This document shows positions 1 through 17,250 of a stretch of 64,000 nucleotides of DNA, in pieces. The notes beneath the pieces are model-generated. The model ran no database searches, was not told the DNA's origin, and saw only the letters and a list, made by a program, of their open reading frames with translations. Source of the stretch: Pseudomonas pseudonitroreducens (GTDB lineage: Bacteria > Pseudomonadota > Gammaproteobacteria > Pseudomonadales > Pseudomonadaceae). The stretch is taken from NCBI RefSeq assembly GCF_021603645.1, contig NZ_BQHJ01000002.1, forward strand, positions 62,001-126,000. The letters are read 5' to 3'. Every line of letters begins with the position of its first letter. Position 1 is the first letter of the stretch. The position numbers were made by a program, and so were the translations under genes.

Positions 1-660
1 CGGGCAGCCCATTGCCATCAAACCTTCCATCTGCCGGAACAGATTCAGGTTGTGGCTCTGAGTCTTGGCAAAACCGAAGCCAGGATCGATGACGATGCGC
101 TCTCGGGCAATGCCCACCGCTTCGCAGATGGTGATGCGCTCTTCGAGAAAGCCGCGGACCTCCTGCAGAATATCCGGATAACGCGGATCATCCTGCATGT
201 TGCCCGGCTCGCCGCGCATGTGCATCAGGCATACCGGCAGACCGGTATCGACCGCGGCATCAAGGGCGCCATCGCGCTGCAGCGAGCGCACATCATTGAT
301 CAGCCCAGCTCCGAGGCGCGCCGTTTCGCGCATCACCGCCGGAGTGGAGGTATCCACGGAGATCACCACATCCAGCTCGCGGGCAATGGCCTCGACTACC
401 GGGGCGACTCGCTCCAGCTCTTCGGTCGGCGAAACCAGCCGAGCGCCCGGCCGGGTCGACTCGCCACCGATATCAATCAGCGTGGCGCCAGCCGCGACCA
501 TTTCCGCCGCATGACGCAATGCAGCATCGCGCTGATTGAAACGTCCACCGTCGGAGAAGGAGTCAGGAGTGACATTGAGGATGCCCATGACGTGCGGGCG
601 GCTTAAATCAAGAACCCGGTTGCCGCAAGGCAACCGGGTCGGGTGGTACAACGAACTCAT
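1..660 (-). CDS. folP: dihydropteroate synthase (3' end cut by window edge)
   Basis: FolP condenses 6-hydroxymethyl-dihydropterin pyrophosphate with p-aminobenzoate in cytoplasmic folate synthesis and is the sulfonamide target. The reading frame is open from an ATG at 660 to position 1 (220 codons), so the C-terminus lies outside the window. The N-terminus reads MSSLYHPTRLPCGNRVLDLS, followed by the family signature GILNVTPDSFSDGG, then IDIGGESTRPGA, SVDTSTPAVMR and IVIDPGFGFAKT. The start lies 9 bp after the ftsH stop, so the two genes are probably cotranscribed, as in many proteobacteria. Identity is clear from the motifs. Confidence 0.96.
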   Translation of the reverse strand, partial: MSSLYHPTRLPCGNRVLDLSRPHVMGILNVTPDSFSDGGRFNQRDAALRHAAEMVAAGATLIDIGGESTRPGARLVSPTEELERVAPVVEAIARELDVVISVDTSTPAVMRETARLGAGLINDVRSLQRDGALDAAVDTGLPVCLMHMRGEPGNMQDDPRYPDILQEVRGFLEERITICEAVGIARERIVIDPGFGFAKTQSHNLNLFRQMEGLMAMGCP

Positions 661-669
661 TCAGTGCTC

Positions 670-2595
<1,926 letters not shown>

Positions 2596-2787
2596 TTGAC
2601 TACCCTCTGAAGCCGGCTCCGCCCTGGAAACCGCTTCTCACGACGGCCAGACTCCTTCCGGCCAAAATTACTACACAACGCCCGCCGCCAGGCAGGCGCC
2701 GTCTGTAACCCTTTATGAACCCCGGCTTTCACCGGTACAAGCAAAACCTGCAAGGCATAGACCAATAGCCGGCCCAATCATTCCAGT

Positions 2788-3411
2788 CTAGGCGCCGCGA
2801 AAGCCTCGTGCGAGCAGATACTGCTCCCGCGAACGGTCGCGGGACGACAGCGGTTTGCGCATCTGCACCTTCTCGAAGTTCTCGCGAACCTGCTTGTGGT
2901 AAGCGTCGAAACCCTCACCCTGGAAAATCTTGATCAGGAAATCACCGCCCGGACGCAGCACACGGGTGCACAGGTCCAGGGCCAGCTCGCAGAGAAACAT
3001 CGCACGAGGCATGTCCACGGCGGGCAGTCCACTCATATTGGGGGCCATATCGGAAATCACAAGGTCTACCGGATTTTCTCCGATAGCCTCGAGCAACTGG
3101 GCGAAAACCTCATCCTCGGTGAAGTCACCCTGGATGAAGGTGACGTCCGGGATGCTATCCATCGGCAGGATATCCGAGGCGATCAGCGTGCCCTTGTCGC
3201 CGATTACCCGGCTGGTGACCTGCGACCAGCCGCCCGGCGCGGCGCCGAGGTCGACCACGGTCATGCCGGGGCGCAGGATGCGATCCTTCTCCTGGATTTC
3301 CAGCAGCTTGTAGCTGGCGCGCGAACGATAACCGTCACGCTGTGCCATCTTCACGTAAGGATCGTCGAAATGTTCTTTCAGCCAGCGATGGCTAGTCTTG
3401 GAACGGGCCAC
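2788..3411 (-). CDS. rlmE: 23S rRNA (uridine-2'-O)-methyltransferase RlmE
   Basis: RlmE (FtsJ/RrmJ) 2'-O-methylates U2552 of 23S rRNA in the A-site loop, using S-adenosylmethionine, late in 50S assembly. The 207-aa protein has the SAM-binding motif [11 protein letters not shown] (54-64), the catalytic-lysine context ASYKL (Lys35), VISDMAPN with its catalytic Asp, and a late [11 protein letters not shown] with the third catalytic Lys. It lies upstream of ftsH in the same orientation, the usual rlmE-ftsH arrangement, and is divergent from yhbY, another large-subunit factor. The ATG at 3411 follows an AGGTAA sequence. Confidence 0.96.
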   Translation of the reverse strand: MARSKTSHRWLKEHFDDPYVKMAQRDGYRSRASYKLLEIQEKDRILRPGMTVVDLGAAPGGWSQVTSRVIGDKGTLIASDILPMDSIPDVTFIQGDFTEDEVFAQLLEAIGENPVDLVISDMAPNMSGLPAVDMPRAMFLCELALDLCTRVLRPGGDFLIKIFQGEGFDAYHKQVRENFEKVQMRKPLSSRDRSREQYLLARGFRGA

Positions 3412-3490
3412 GTATTACCTCGTCTGAGCGGCATCCCGGTAGTACCGAAACTCGGGTAGAATATCCGCCTTTTTTACCAGGGGTCAGATT

Positions 3491-3805
3491 ATGGCGCTCT
3501 CTCAGGAGCAGAAAAAGCAGTTCAAATCTATCGGGCATCACCTGAAACCCGTATTGACCGTTGCTGAAAACGGTCTTTCGGAAGGTGTAATGGCCGAGCT
3601 TGAGCGCGCGCTCAACGATCATGAACTGATCAAGGTGCAGTTCCGCATCACCGAACGCGACGACCGTCGCGCGCTGATCGACGAACTTTGCCAGAACGGC
3701 AGCTGCGAGCTGGTTCAGACCATCGGCAAGATGGCACTGATCTATCGCCGCAATCCGAAGCCGAACAAGAACCTGTCGAACATCAGCCGCTTCAGCGGCC
3801 TCTGA
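3491..3805 (+). CDS. yhbY: ribosome assembly RNA-binding protein YhbY (CRM domain)
   Basis: YhbY is a small CRM-domain protein that associates with pre-50S particles. The 104-aa product has the CRM features KKQFKSIGHHLKPVLTVAE, the conserved GLSEGV, ALNDHELIKV and the late GKMALIYR. It is divergent from rlmE, and the short spacer carries a plausible -10 element (TAGAAT, 3457-3462) about 30 nt before the ATG. The pairing of two 50S assembly genes back to back is common in gammaproteobacteria. Confidence 0.93.
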   Translation: MALSQEQKKQFKSIGHHLKPVLTVAENGLSEGVMAELERALNDHELIKVQFRITERDDRRALIDELCQNGSCELVQTIGKMALIYRRNPKPNKNLSNISRFSGL

Positions 3806-3822
3806 CAGTCAAGACCGGCAAA

Positions 3823-3843
3823 GCGGAGCCGGCAAGGCTCCGC
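3823..3843. terminator. stem-loop between convergent yhbY and the membrane protein gene
   Basis: GCGGAGCC (3823-3830) and GGCTCCGC (3836-3843) form a perfect 8-bp stem with a 5-nt loop, between the stop codons of two convergent genes. There is no U-run on either side, so intrinsic termination is only a guess. Confidence 0.45.
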
Positions 3844-3847
3844 CGCG

Positions 3848-4306
3848 TCAGGCCCGCTCGTCCCGCCCAGGCGCAGGCTGCAACACCAACAGCAGACCGC
3901 ACAGCGCCACCACCAGATAATTGAACAACAGCCAGCGCTGAGCGCCCGGCGCTATCTGCTGCACTACGACATAAACCGCCGCCATCACCAGCACGGTGAG
4001 CAGCAACTGCCCCCGCGTTTCACGGGTCAAGGCAGCGAATCCGCGCGCCTGCCAGAGCACCAGAGCCTGCAGCAGCACGCAGAAACCAGCAAACGCCAGC
4101 AACAGCGGCCTCAGCACGTCGGCGACCGTTTCCACCAGCAGCGGTGCCAGGCCGATCTTGCCCAGTGCAGGCAATACCACGAACTGCAGCAGCCAGAGGC
4201 CGCCGACCCAGAATGTCTGGGCCAGCAGCCAACTGATGGTGCCTGCGTTCAGGGAATGCCGATCAGGCGTGGCGGACTTCAACGATCTCGTACTCGACAT
4301 CGCCAC
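3848..4306 (-). CDS. small integral membrane protein, DUF4149-like
   Basis: The product has four hydrophobic segments, beginning [19 protein letters not shown], and matches my memory of DUF4149 membrane proteins of unknown function. The same position in P. aeruginosa (next to greA) carries a conserved hypothetical. The start is uncertain. The longest frame begins with GTG at 4306, with ATG at 4300 and TTG at 4282, all inside the greA 3' coding region (greA stop at 4263). After the greA stop there is no ATG, GTG or TTG before the first membrane helix. Either the gene overlaps greA by 20-44 bp or it uses a rare start. Function unknown. Confidence 0.7.
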   Translation of the reverse strand: MAMSSTRSLKSATPDRHSLNAGTISWLLAQTFWVGGLWLLQFVVLPALGKIGLAPLLVETVADVLRPLLLAFAGFCVLLQALVLWQARGFAALTRETRGQLLLTVLVMAAVYVVVQQIAPGAQRWLLFNYLVVALCGLLLVLQPAPGRDERA

Positions 4307-4735
4307 CTGGAGTCTTCACCAGAACGGCATCGCCTTCGGTCTTGCCGATCAGCGCACGGGCGATCGGCGAGTTGACCGAAATCTTGCTGTTCTTGATGTC
4401 CGCCTCGTCGTCACCGACGATCTGGTAGGTCACGGTCTCGTCGGTCTCGACGTTGGCAATGTCCACGGTGGTACCGAAGATCACCTTGCCGCTGTGCGGA
4501 ATGGTGGTCACGTCGATGATCTGCGCATTGGACAGCTTGGCTTCGATGTCGCGGATGCGAGCCTCGGACATGCCCTGCTGCTCACGGGCCGCATGGTACT
4601 CGGCGTTTTCCTTGAGGTCGCCCAACTCACGCGCTTCGGCGATGGCCTGGGTGATCTGCGGACGCAGAACGGTCTTCAGGTACTTCAGTTCTTCTTCCAG
4701 GGCGCGAGCGCCCTGGACGGTCATTGGAAATTTGC

Positions 4736-4739
<4 letters not shown>
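4263..4739 (-). CDS. greA: transcription elongation factor GreA
   Basis: GreA rescues backtracked RNA polymerase by stimulating transcript cleavage. The 158-aa product has the N-terminal coiled coil ([36 protein letters not shown]), which carries the acidic tip residues that reach the polymerase active site, and a C-terminal FKBP-like domain ending [12 protein letters not shown]. Its start ATG overlaps the carB stop as ATGA (4736-4739), indicating translational coupling. The placement of greA directly after carB is typical of Pseudomonas and many gammaproteobacteria. Confidence 0.96.
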
Positions 4740-7957
<3,218 letters not shown>

Positions 7958-7976
7958 GGGACTCTCGTTGCAATAT

Positions 7977-8633
7977 TCAGGAAAGGGTTGCGCTGGCCAG
8001 CTTCACGCCAAAGCCGACGAACAGGGCGCCGACGCCACTCGAGGCGCCGGCAGCCAGCCGTTGCCGCCGACGGAACCAGGCCGCCAGACGCACACCGGAG
8101 AAAATCAGGAAGCTGAGGTACAGGGCGCTGATGATCTCGAGGATCGTACCCAGCACCAGGAACGACAGGCCGGGATAGGCGTAACCCGGGTCGACGAACT
8201 GGATGAAGAAGGAGATGAAGAAGAGGATCGCCTTGGGGTTGGACAGGCTCAGCAGCAGTGCCTTGCGGAACGGCTGGTTGACGTCCACTTCCCTGGCCGG
8301 CGCGGCGGCCGCTTCCAGTGGGTGGCGCAGCTTCTGCCAGCCACCACGGAGCATGCCGATGCCCAGATAGAACAGGTAGGCGGCGCCGACGTACTTCAGG
8401 CCCAGGAACAGCATCGGCTCGGCCTTGAGGACCGAGGCGATGCCCAGTGCCGACAGGAACATCAGGATCGCATCGCCGAGGAACACCGCGCTCGCCGCCC
8501 GGTAGCCCGAGGCCACGCCGCGCTGGGCGGCGGTGGCGAGGACGAACAGCGAGTTCGGCCCCGGCAGCAGGACGATGAACAACGTACCCAGGACGTAGGT
8601 CCAGAGGTCGGTGATTCCCAGGGTCGGCATCAT
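7977..8633 (-). CDS. LysE/RhtB family amino-acid exporter between carA and carB
   Basis: LysE-type proteins export basic or neutral amino acids across the inner membrane. The 218-aa product has about six hydrophobic segments and the family motif [18 protein letters not shown] near the N-terminus, with a conserved second half ([13 protein letters not shown]). I place the start at the first of two tandem ATGs (8633, 8630) because GAGGG sits 7 nt upstream. The frame is open to 8861, but that stretch overlaps carA and is arginine-rich shadow. A transporter gene inside the carA-carB pair is a known Pseudomonas arrangement. Its substrate is unknown, though arginine-pathway intermediates are reasonable guesses. 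Confidence 0.9.
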   Translation of the reverse strand: MMPTLGITDLWTYVLGTLFIVLLPGPNSLFVLATAAQRGVASGYRAASAVFLGDAILMFLSALGIASVLKAEPMLFLGLKYVGAAYLFYLGIGMLRGGWQKLRHPLEAAAAPAREVDVNQPFRKALLLSLSNPKAILFFISFFIQFVDPGYAYPGLSFLVLGTILEIISALYLSFLIFSGVRLAAWFRRRQRLAAGASSGVGALFVGFGVKLASATLS

Positions 8634-8673
8634 CTTCTTTCCCTCTTCCGTCTCTCTCGAAAACAGCCGGGAC

Positions 8674-9810
8674 TCAGCGGCGCTCGGCCATCGCCGCGAT
8701 GAAGCGGTCGAACAGCGGAGCCACGTCGTGCGGGCCGGGGCTGGCTTCCGGGTGCCCCTGGAAGCTGAAGGCCACCTTGTCGGTGCGCTCGACGCCCTGC
8801 AGGGTGCCATCGAACAGCGACTTGTGGGTGGCGCGCAGGTTGGCCGGCATGCTCGCTTCATCCACGGCGAAACCGTGGTTCTGGCTGGTGATCATCACCA
8901 CGCCCGAATCCAGGTCCTGCACCGGGTGGTTGGCGCCATGGTGGCCGTGGCCCATTTTCACAGTCTTGGCGCCGGAAGCCAGAGCCAGCAGCTGGTGACC
9001 CAGGCAGATGCCGAAGATCGGCGTCTCGGTGTCGAGGAACTCGCGGATCGCCTGGATGGCGTAGTCGCAAGGCTCGGGGTCGCCAGGGCCGTTGGAGAGG
9101 AAGATGCCGTCCGGATTCAGAGCCAGCACTTCGCTGGCCGGGGTCTGCGCCGGCACCACGGTCAGGCGGCAGCCACGGGCGACCAGCATGCGCAGGATGT
9201 TCAGCTTCACACCGAAGTCATAGGCGACCACGTGGTACGGCAGGTCGGCGGCGGCGATTTCCGGGTGGCTGTCGGTTTCCAGGTTCCACACGCTGGAGCG
9301 CCACTCGTACTTCTCGGTGGAGGACACGACTTTCGCCAGGTCCATGCCCTTCAGGCCCGGGAAGCCGCGCGCCAGTTCGAGGGCTTTTTCCTCGGTGGCG
9401 TCGTCGCCAGCCAGGATGCAGCCGTTCTGCGAACCCTTCTCGCGCAGGATGCGGGTCAGGCGACGGGTGTCGATGCCAGCGATGGCAACGGTGCCGTTCT
9501 CTTTCAGGTAGTCCGGCAGGGACTGCTTGTCGCGCCAGCTGCTGGAGAGCAGCGGCAGGTCGCGAATGATCAGGCCGGCAGCCCAGACCTTGTTCGACTC
9601 GGCGTCTTCCGGCGTGGTGCCGGTGTTGCCGATGTGCGGGTAGGTCAGGGTGACGATCTGTTGGGCGTAGGAAGGATCGGTAAGGATTTCCTGGTAGCCG
9701 GTCATGGCGGTGTTGAACACCACCTCTCCGACGGTCTGACCGTCGGCGCCGATGGCTTCACCGCGAAAAACGCTGCCGTCGGCAAGTGCAAGTATGGCTG
9801 GCTTAGTCAA
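8674..9810 (-). CDS. carA: carbamoyl-phosphate synthase small (glutaminase) subunit
   Basis: CarA hydrolyses glutamine and channels ammonia to CarB. The 378-aa product has the N-terminal CPSase small domain ([16 protein letters not shown]) and a class I glutamine amidotransferase domain with nucleophile elbow [10 protein letters not shown] and the late His/Glu pair in [13 protein letters not shown] place the start at a TTG (9810): GGGAGG lies 5 nt upstream, and the protein then begins [11 protein letters not shown] as in P. aeruginosa CarA. The in-frame extension to 9873 runs through the leader region and has no support. Control by a leader hairpin and ArgR is proposed from the upstream sequence. 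Confidence 0.96.
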   Translation of the reverse strand: MTKPAILALADGSVFRGEAIGADGQTVGEVVFNTAMTGYQEILTDPSYAQQIVTLTYPHIGNTGTTPEDAESNKVWAAGLIIRDLPLLSSSWRDKQSLPDYLKENGTVAIAGIDTRRLTRILREKGSQNGCILAGDDATEEKALELARGFPGLKGMDLAKVVSSTEKYEWRSSVWNLETDSHPEIAAADLPYHVVAYDFGVKLNILRMLVARGCRLTVVPAQTPASEVLALNPDGIFLSNGPGDPEPCDYAIQAIREFLDTETPIFGICLGHQLLALASGAKTVKMGHGHHGANHPVQDLDSGVVMITSQNHGFAVDEASMPANLRATHKSLFDGTLQGVERTDKVAFSFQGHPEASPGPHDVAPLFDRFIAAMAERR

Positions 9811-9826
9811 GAAGACCTCCCGTAGT

Positions 9827-9907
9827 TCAAGCCTGGCTGGGCGTGCGCAGATTGTAAAAAAGCGGGATGACATCAGAAGAAGTCATCCCGCTTTTTATGT
9901 GATTCAT
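9827..9907 (-). CDS. putative carA leader peptide (26 codons)
   Basis: A short frame reads [20 protein letters not shown] then RTPSQA and stops at 9827, 16 nt before the carA TTG start. It runs through the whole terminator-like hairpin at 9857-9896. The codons over the hairpin and U-run are pyrimidine-rich (TCT TCT, CTT TTT TAC). That fits a pyrBI-style attenuator, in which a ribosome closely following a paused polymerase prevents hairpin formation. No strong ribosome binding site precedes the ATG, only AGCAGCGCAGC. From memory, P. aeruginosa carAB has been reported to use a pyrimidine-responsive leader. Translation here is inferred. Confidence 0.5.
   Translation of the reverse strand: MNHIKSGMTSSDVIPLFYNLRTPSQA
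9857..9896 (-). terminator. Rho-independent terminator or attenuator in the carA leader
   Basis: Perfect 15-bp arms AAAAAGCGGGATGAC and GTCATCCCGCTTTTT enclose a 10-nt loop, and six T follow on the minus strand. It lies between dapB and carA. It could terminate dapB transcripts, but because a promoter candidate for carA lies upstream of it (9942-9970), any carA transcript from there must read through it. I therefore favour attenuation. Confidence 0.85.
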
Positions 9908-9941
9908 GCTGCGCTGCTTTTAGTGGACACACTAAAGCTGT

Positions 9942-9970
9942 AGTTTACAGAAATGCGACATCATGGTCCA
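9942..9970 (-). promoter_or_regulatory. carA promoter with overlapping ArgR-type site
   Basis: On the minus strand, TGGACC (9965-9970), a 17-bp spacer and TAAACT (9942-9947) form a fair sigma-70 promoter. Within it, TGTCGC-N8-AA (9945-9960) matches the half-site consensus I recall for P. aeruginosa ArgR, and it overlaps the -10, as expected for arginine repression. Downstream, TTTAGTG/CACTAAA (9919-9936) would form a stem-loop at the 5' end of the transcript. Confidence 0.65.
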
Positions 9971-9998
9971 CCTTTTGCACGACGTACGGCCATGCCGC

Positions 9999-12015
<2,017 letters not shown>

Positions 12016-12056
12016 AAATTCTTTGCACCTTGAAAACCTCTCCCCCAGACACGCCA

Positions 12057-12112
12057 ACGCGGGAGCAAGCCCCCGCGTGACGTTTCATGCGCACCGACAC
12101 GCTGGTCGGTGC
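12057..12112 (-). other. two stem-loops in the dnaK-dnaJ spacer
   Basis: ACGCGGG/CCCGCGT (12057-12078) and GCACCGAC/GTCGGTGC (12091-12112, 6-nt loop) each form a stable stem, without U-runs on the minus strand. They may stabilise the dnaK 3' end or reduce dnaJ read-through, helping explain the lower DnaJ than DnaK dosage typical of this operon. Confidence 0.45.
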
Positions 12113-12137
12113 GCCGGAGCGGAAGCAAGCACGCGGC

Positions 12138-14054
<1,917 letters not shown>

Positions 14055-14123
14055 ATTTCACTCTCCAGAAATTAGATTCCGCGCTGACCCTGTTGCGGGT
14101 CTTTGGCTCGGTTGATTACCCAG

Positions 14124-14149
14124 ATGGGGACCGGGTGGTGGATTTCAAG
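14124..14149 (-). promoter_or_regulatory. sigma-32 heat-shock promoter for dnaK
   Basis: On the minus strand CTTGAA (14144-14149), 14 bp, then CCCCAT (14124-14129) matches the sigma-32 consensus exactly at both hexamers. The -35 hexamer contains the TGA stop of grpE, so the promoter is embedded in the end of that gene and gives dnaK its own heat-inducible start about 70 bp upstream of the ATG. Confidence 0.85.
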
Positions 14150-14708
14150 CCTTCTCGTCGATCGAAGGCGGAGTTTGTTCCGGTGCCTTGCTGACCACGA
14201 CCATGGCCGGGCGCAGCAGGCGACCATTGAGCAGGTAACCCTTCTGGAACACCTTGACCACGCTGCCCGGCTCGAGACGGATGCTCTCTTCCATGGCCAT
14301 GGCCTGGTGATGTTCCGGGTTGAACGGCTCGCCGTGCGGGTCGACTGGCTCGAGGTTGTAGCGCACCAGCGTGTCGTGGAACATCTTCAGCGTCAGCTCG
14401 ATGCCTTCGCGCATCGGCTTGATCGCCTCGTCTTCCGGATTCGACATCTCCAGCGCACGCTCGAGGGTATCGACGACCGGCAGCAGGTCACCGGCGAATT
14501 TCTCCAGGGCGAACTTGTGCGCCTTCTCCACGTCCTGCTCGGCACGACGGCGGACGTTCTGCAACTCGGCAACGGCGCGCAGGCTCTGATCCTTCGCCGC
14601 GGCGACCTGTTCTTCCAGCTCCAGCACGCGGGCGTTCAGATCCCCGGTAGCGCCGGCGTCCGGCTGCTCGTTGAACTGGGAATCCTGAGTCTGTTGTTCG
14701 TCAGACAT
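14145..14708 (-). CDS. grpE: nucleotide exchange factor GrpE
   Basis: GrpE releases ADP from DnaK and acts as a thermosensor. The 187-aa product has an acidic, low-complexity N-terminus, a long coiled coil (about 25-90, [32 protein letters not shown]) and the C-terminal beta domain with the GrpE signature ([18 protein letters not shown] and [19 protein letters not shown]). It is the first gene of the heat-shock cluster and has its own sigma-32 promoter upstream. Confidence 0.97.
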   Translation of the reverse strand: MSDEQQTQDSQFNEQPDAGATGDLNARVLELEEQVAAAKDQSLRAVAELQNVRRRAEQDVEKAHKFALEKFAGDLLPVVDTLERALEMSNPEDEAIKPMREGIELTLKMFHDTLVRYNLEPVDPHGEPFNPEHHQAMAMEESIRLEPGSVVKVFQKGYLLNGRLLRPAMVVVSKAPEQTPPSIDEKA

Positions 14709-14779
14709 GCCACTCTCCTAAAAAAGAAAATAAGCCTTTGAAAACAAGGCGAACCCAATGGTCCGCGGCTCTGCCGTGT

Positions 14780-14807
14780 ATATGGGGCGCCTTTCTCCGA
14801 CTTCAAG
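14780..14807 (-). promoter_or_regulatory. sigma-32 heat-shock promoter for grpE
   Basis: On the minus strand CTTGAA (14802-14807), a 14-bp spacer and CCCCATAT (14780-14787) give a near-perfect sigma-32 promoter about 75 bp upstream of the grpE ATG. Spacer length is identical to that of the dnaK promoter. Confidence 0.87.
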
Positions 14808-14869
14808 GGCTGGCACTTCAGGGGCCGGCATGCCGGCGATGCGGAGGGAATTGCCAGCGACAAAAAATA

Positions 14870-14885
14870 CTGTATAAATAACCAG
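14870..14885 (+). promoter_or_regulatory. LexA (SOS) box upstream of recN
   Basis: CTGT-ATAAATAA-CCAG matches the gammaproteobacterial LexA consensus CTGT-N8-ACAG with a single mismatch and an A/T core. It ends 23 nt before the recN ATG, where a bound repressor would block transcription. RecN is an SOS gene in E. coli and, as I recall, in P. aeruginosa. Confidence 0.85.
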
Positions 14886-14908
14886 ACCTATCTGCGGAGC
14901 CACCGCCC

Positions 14909-16585
14909 ATGCTGGTTCATCTTTCCGTTCACAACTACGCCATCGTCGAGCACCTCGATCTCGAGCTCGCCGCCGGCATGACCGTGATCACCGGCGAGAC
15001 GGGCGCCGGCAAGTCGATCATGCTCGACGCCCTTGGCCTCGCCCTGGGCGACCGGGCGGACAGCGGTGCGGTACGCCCTGGCTCCGACAAGGCAGACATT
15101 CTCGCCAGCTTCGATGTCAGCGCGATTGCCGAGGCCCGCGACTGGCTCGCCGAGCGCGACCTGGAACAGGACGGCCCGTGCATCCTTCGCCGGGTGATTA
15201 CCGCCGAAGGCCGCTCGCGCGCCTACATCAACGGTACGCCCTGCCCGCTGGGCGACCTCAAGCATCTGGGCGAACTGCTGATCGACATCCACAGCCAGCA
15301 CGAGCACCAGTCGCTGCTCAAGGCCGACACCCACCGCCGCCTGCTCGACGAATACGCCGGCAGCCAGGATCTGGCGCGCCAGGTGCACCTCGCCGCGCAG
15401 CGCTGGAAGCAGACCCGCCAGGAGCTCGACCGCCTGTCGCGCAACGGTGACGAGCAGCGTGCCCGCCACCAGTTGCTCAGCTATCAGCTGGAAGAGCTGG
15501 AAAACCTCGGCCTGGGCGACAACGAGCTGGAGTCACTGGAAGCCGAACACAAGACCCAGAGCAACGCCGGCAGCCTGATCGCAGCCTGCCGCCAGGTAGT
15601 CGAGCTGTGCAGTGAAAACGATGCCGGCAATGTGTTGTCAGCGCTGACCTCCAGCCTCAATCGGCTCACCGCCTTCCAGAGCCAACCGGCCGCCCTGGGC
15701 GAAGCGGTGAACCTGCTGTCCAGCGCGCAGATCCAGGTGGAAGAAGCCATCGGCGAGCTGAACCGCTTCGTCGATCACTTCGATGCCGACCCCATGCGCC
15801 TGCAACAGCTGGAAGAGCGCATGGACGCCATCTATAGCCTCGCCCGCAAGCACCGCGTACAGCCACACGAGCTGCAGGACCTGCAACAGCGCCTGCTGGA
15901 CGAACTGGAAGCGCTGAACGCCGACGACGAAGCCGTGGAGCGCCTGGGCGACGAACTGGCCGCCTATGCCCGCCACTACCAGGAGAAAGCCGACGAGCTC
16001 AGCCGTATCCGCCAGGACGCGGCACCGAATCTGGCCAAGGCCGTGGAAGTGGAAATGCAGCGCCTGGGCATGCCTGGCGGGCGCTTCGCCATCGAACTGC
16101 GCCAAACCAGCTCGGAAGAACCGCAGGTCAGCGGCCTGGAGCAACTGGAGTTCCTGGTCAGCGCCAACCCCGGGCAGCCGATGAAGGGCCTGGCCAAGGT
16201 CGCCTCGGGTGGTGAATTGTCGCGCATCAGCCTGGCGATCCAGGTGATCACGGCACAAACCTCGCGCACCCCCACTCTGGTCTTCGACGAAGTGGACGTC
16301 GGTATCGGCGGCCCCACCGCCGAAGTGGTCGGCCAGCTGCTGCGTCGCCTTGGCGATCGCGGCCAGGTACTGACCGTTACCCACCTGCCGCAGGTCGCTG
16401 CCCAGGGCCACCAGCACCTGTTCGTGCACAAGGACCGCGACACCAGCGAAACCCGCACCGCCGTGGCCAATCTCAAGAAGGCCGAACGCATCGAGGAAAT
16501 CGCCCGCATGCTCGGCGGCGTCGACCTGACCAAGGAGTCCCTGGCCCACGCACGCAAGATGGTGGATTCGGCCGTACAGGGCTGA
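14909..16585 (+). CDS. recN: DNA repair protein RecN (SMC-like ATPase)
   Basis: RecN is a cohesin-like ATPase that promotes double-strand break repair. The 558-aa protein has an N-terminal half-ATPase with Walker [14 protein letters not shown], a long coiled-coil middle (about 150-370, rich in Leu/Glu/Gln), and the C-terminal half with the ABC signature [15 protein letters not shown] and Walker [14 protein letters not shown]. The ATG at 14909 follows GCGGAG. It is divergent from grpE, and the shared 200-bp spacer holds a LexA box for recN and a sigma-32 promoter for grpE. Confidence 0.97.
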   Translation: MLVHLSVHNYAIVEHLDLELAAGMTVITGETGAGKSIMLDALGLALGDRADSGAVRPGSDKADILASFDVSAIAEARDWLAERDLEQDGPCILRRVITAEGRSRAYINGTPCPLGDLKHLGELLIDIHSQHEHQSLLKADTHRRLLDEYAGSQDLARQVHLAAQRWKQTRQELDRLSRNGDEQRARHQLLSYQLEELENLGLGDNELESLEAEHKTQSNAGSLIAACRQVVELCSENDAGNVLSALTSSLNRLTAFQSQPAALGEAVNLLSSAQIQVEEAIGELNRFVDHFDADPMRLQQLEERMDAIYSLARKHRVQPHELQDLQQRLLDELEALNADDEAVERLGDELAAYARHYQEKADELSRIRQDAAPNLAKAVEVEMQRLGMPGGRFAIELRQTSSEEPQVSGLEQLEFLVSANPGQPMKGLAKVASGGELSRISLAIQVITAQTSRTPTLVFDEVDVGIGGPTAEVVGQLLRRLGDRGQVLTVTHLPQVAAQGHQHLFVHKDRDTSETRTAVANLKKAERIEEIARMLGGVDLTKESLAHARKMVDSAVQG

Positions 16586-16611
16586 TCGCTCCCAAGCACC
16601 TTGGCCTCTTT

Positions 16612-16689
16612 GCAGGAGCGAGCTTGCTCGCGAACCGCTTGGCACTGAGGCAACCGGGAAACTTGTTCGCGAGCAAGCTCGCTCCTACA
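16612..16689. repeat. Pseudomonas REP pair (inverted)
   Basis: GGAGCGAGCTTGCTCGCGAAC and its inverse GTTCGCGAGCAAGCTCGCTCC face each other across about 30 bp, between convergent recN and fur. This is the typical head-to-head REP doublet and may act as a transcript-end structure. Confidence 0.85.
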
Positions 16690-16707
16690 AAAGAACTGCA
16701 CAAACGA

Positions 16708-16733
16708 AAACGGCGACCCAAGGGTCGCCGTTT
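16708..16733 (-). terminator. fur terminator
   Basis: AAACGGCGACC and GGTCGCCGTTT form an 11-bp stem with a 4-nt loop. Read on the minus strand, TTTT follows the stem, 17 nt after the fur stop codon. Confidence 0.75.
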
Positions 16734-16749
16734 CTGCATCCGCGTGCGC

Positions 16750-17154
16750 TTACTTCTTCTTGCGCACGTAGAGCACCAGATTGTGATCGACGAGCTCGAA
16801 GCCGCGCTCCTTGACGATCTCCTTCTGGCGTTTCTCGATTTCCGAGTCCATGAACTCGATGACTTCGCCGGTATCGACGCAGACCATGTGGTCGTGGTGA
16901 CCGCTGTCGGCCAGCTCGAAGACGGCATGGCCGCCGTCGAAGTTGTGGCGCACCACCAGGCCGGCGGCTTCGAACTGGGTCAGGACACGATAGACAGTGG
17001 CCAGACCGACGTCCTCACCCGCCTCCATCAGCGCTTTGTAAACATCCTCTGCGCTCATATGGCGCTGCTCGGCGGAATCGAGCATCTGGAGGATCTTGAC
17101 GCGCGGCAGTGTGACCTTCAGTCCGGCTTTGCGCAGTTCGCTATTTTCAACCAT
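16750..17154 (-). CDS. fur: ferric uptake regulator Fur
   Basis: Fur is the Fe2+-responsive repressor of iron uptake genes. The 134-aa product begins [18 protein letters not shown], with the winged-helix recognition segment [15 protein letters not shown], the metal-binding [15 protein letters not shown] and a Lys-rich tail, and I recall it as nearly identical to P. aeruginosa Fur. The frame stays open far upstream to 17553, but that extension overlaps omlA on the other strand and is a shadow. The usual fur-omlA divergent pair is conserved. I see no clear Fur box in the 96-bp spacer. Confidence 0.97.
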   Translation of the reverse strand: MVENSELRKAGLKVTLPRVKILQMLDSAEQRHMSAEDVYKALMEAGEDVGLATVYRVLTQFEAAGLVVRHNFDGGHAVFELADSGHHDHMVCVDTGEVIEFMDSEIEKRQKEIVKERGFELVDHNLVLYVRKKK

Positions 17155-17178
17155 GTGTGCTTTCTCGGCGCGGAATGC

Positions 17179-17207
17179 TTCGCAGCATCTCTCAATACAG
17201 GTATGAT
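17179..17207 (+). promoter_or_regulatory. candidate omlA promoter
   Basis: TTCGCA (17179-17184), 17 bp, then TATGAT (17202-17207) in the fur-omlA spacer, about 44 bp before the omlA ATG. The -10 is strong and the -35 weak. Confidence 0.5.
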
Positions 17208-17250
17208 CGGGATTTCGTCGCTCAGCCAAGATAGTGGAAGTCACCCCTTG

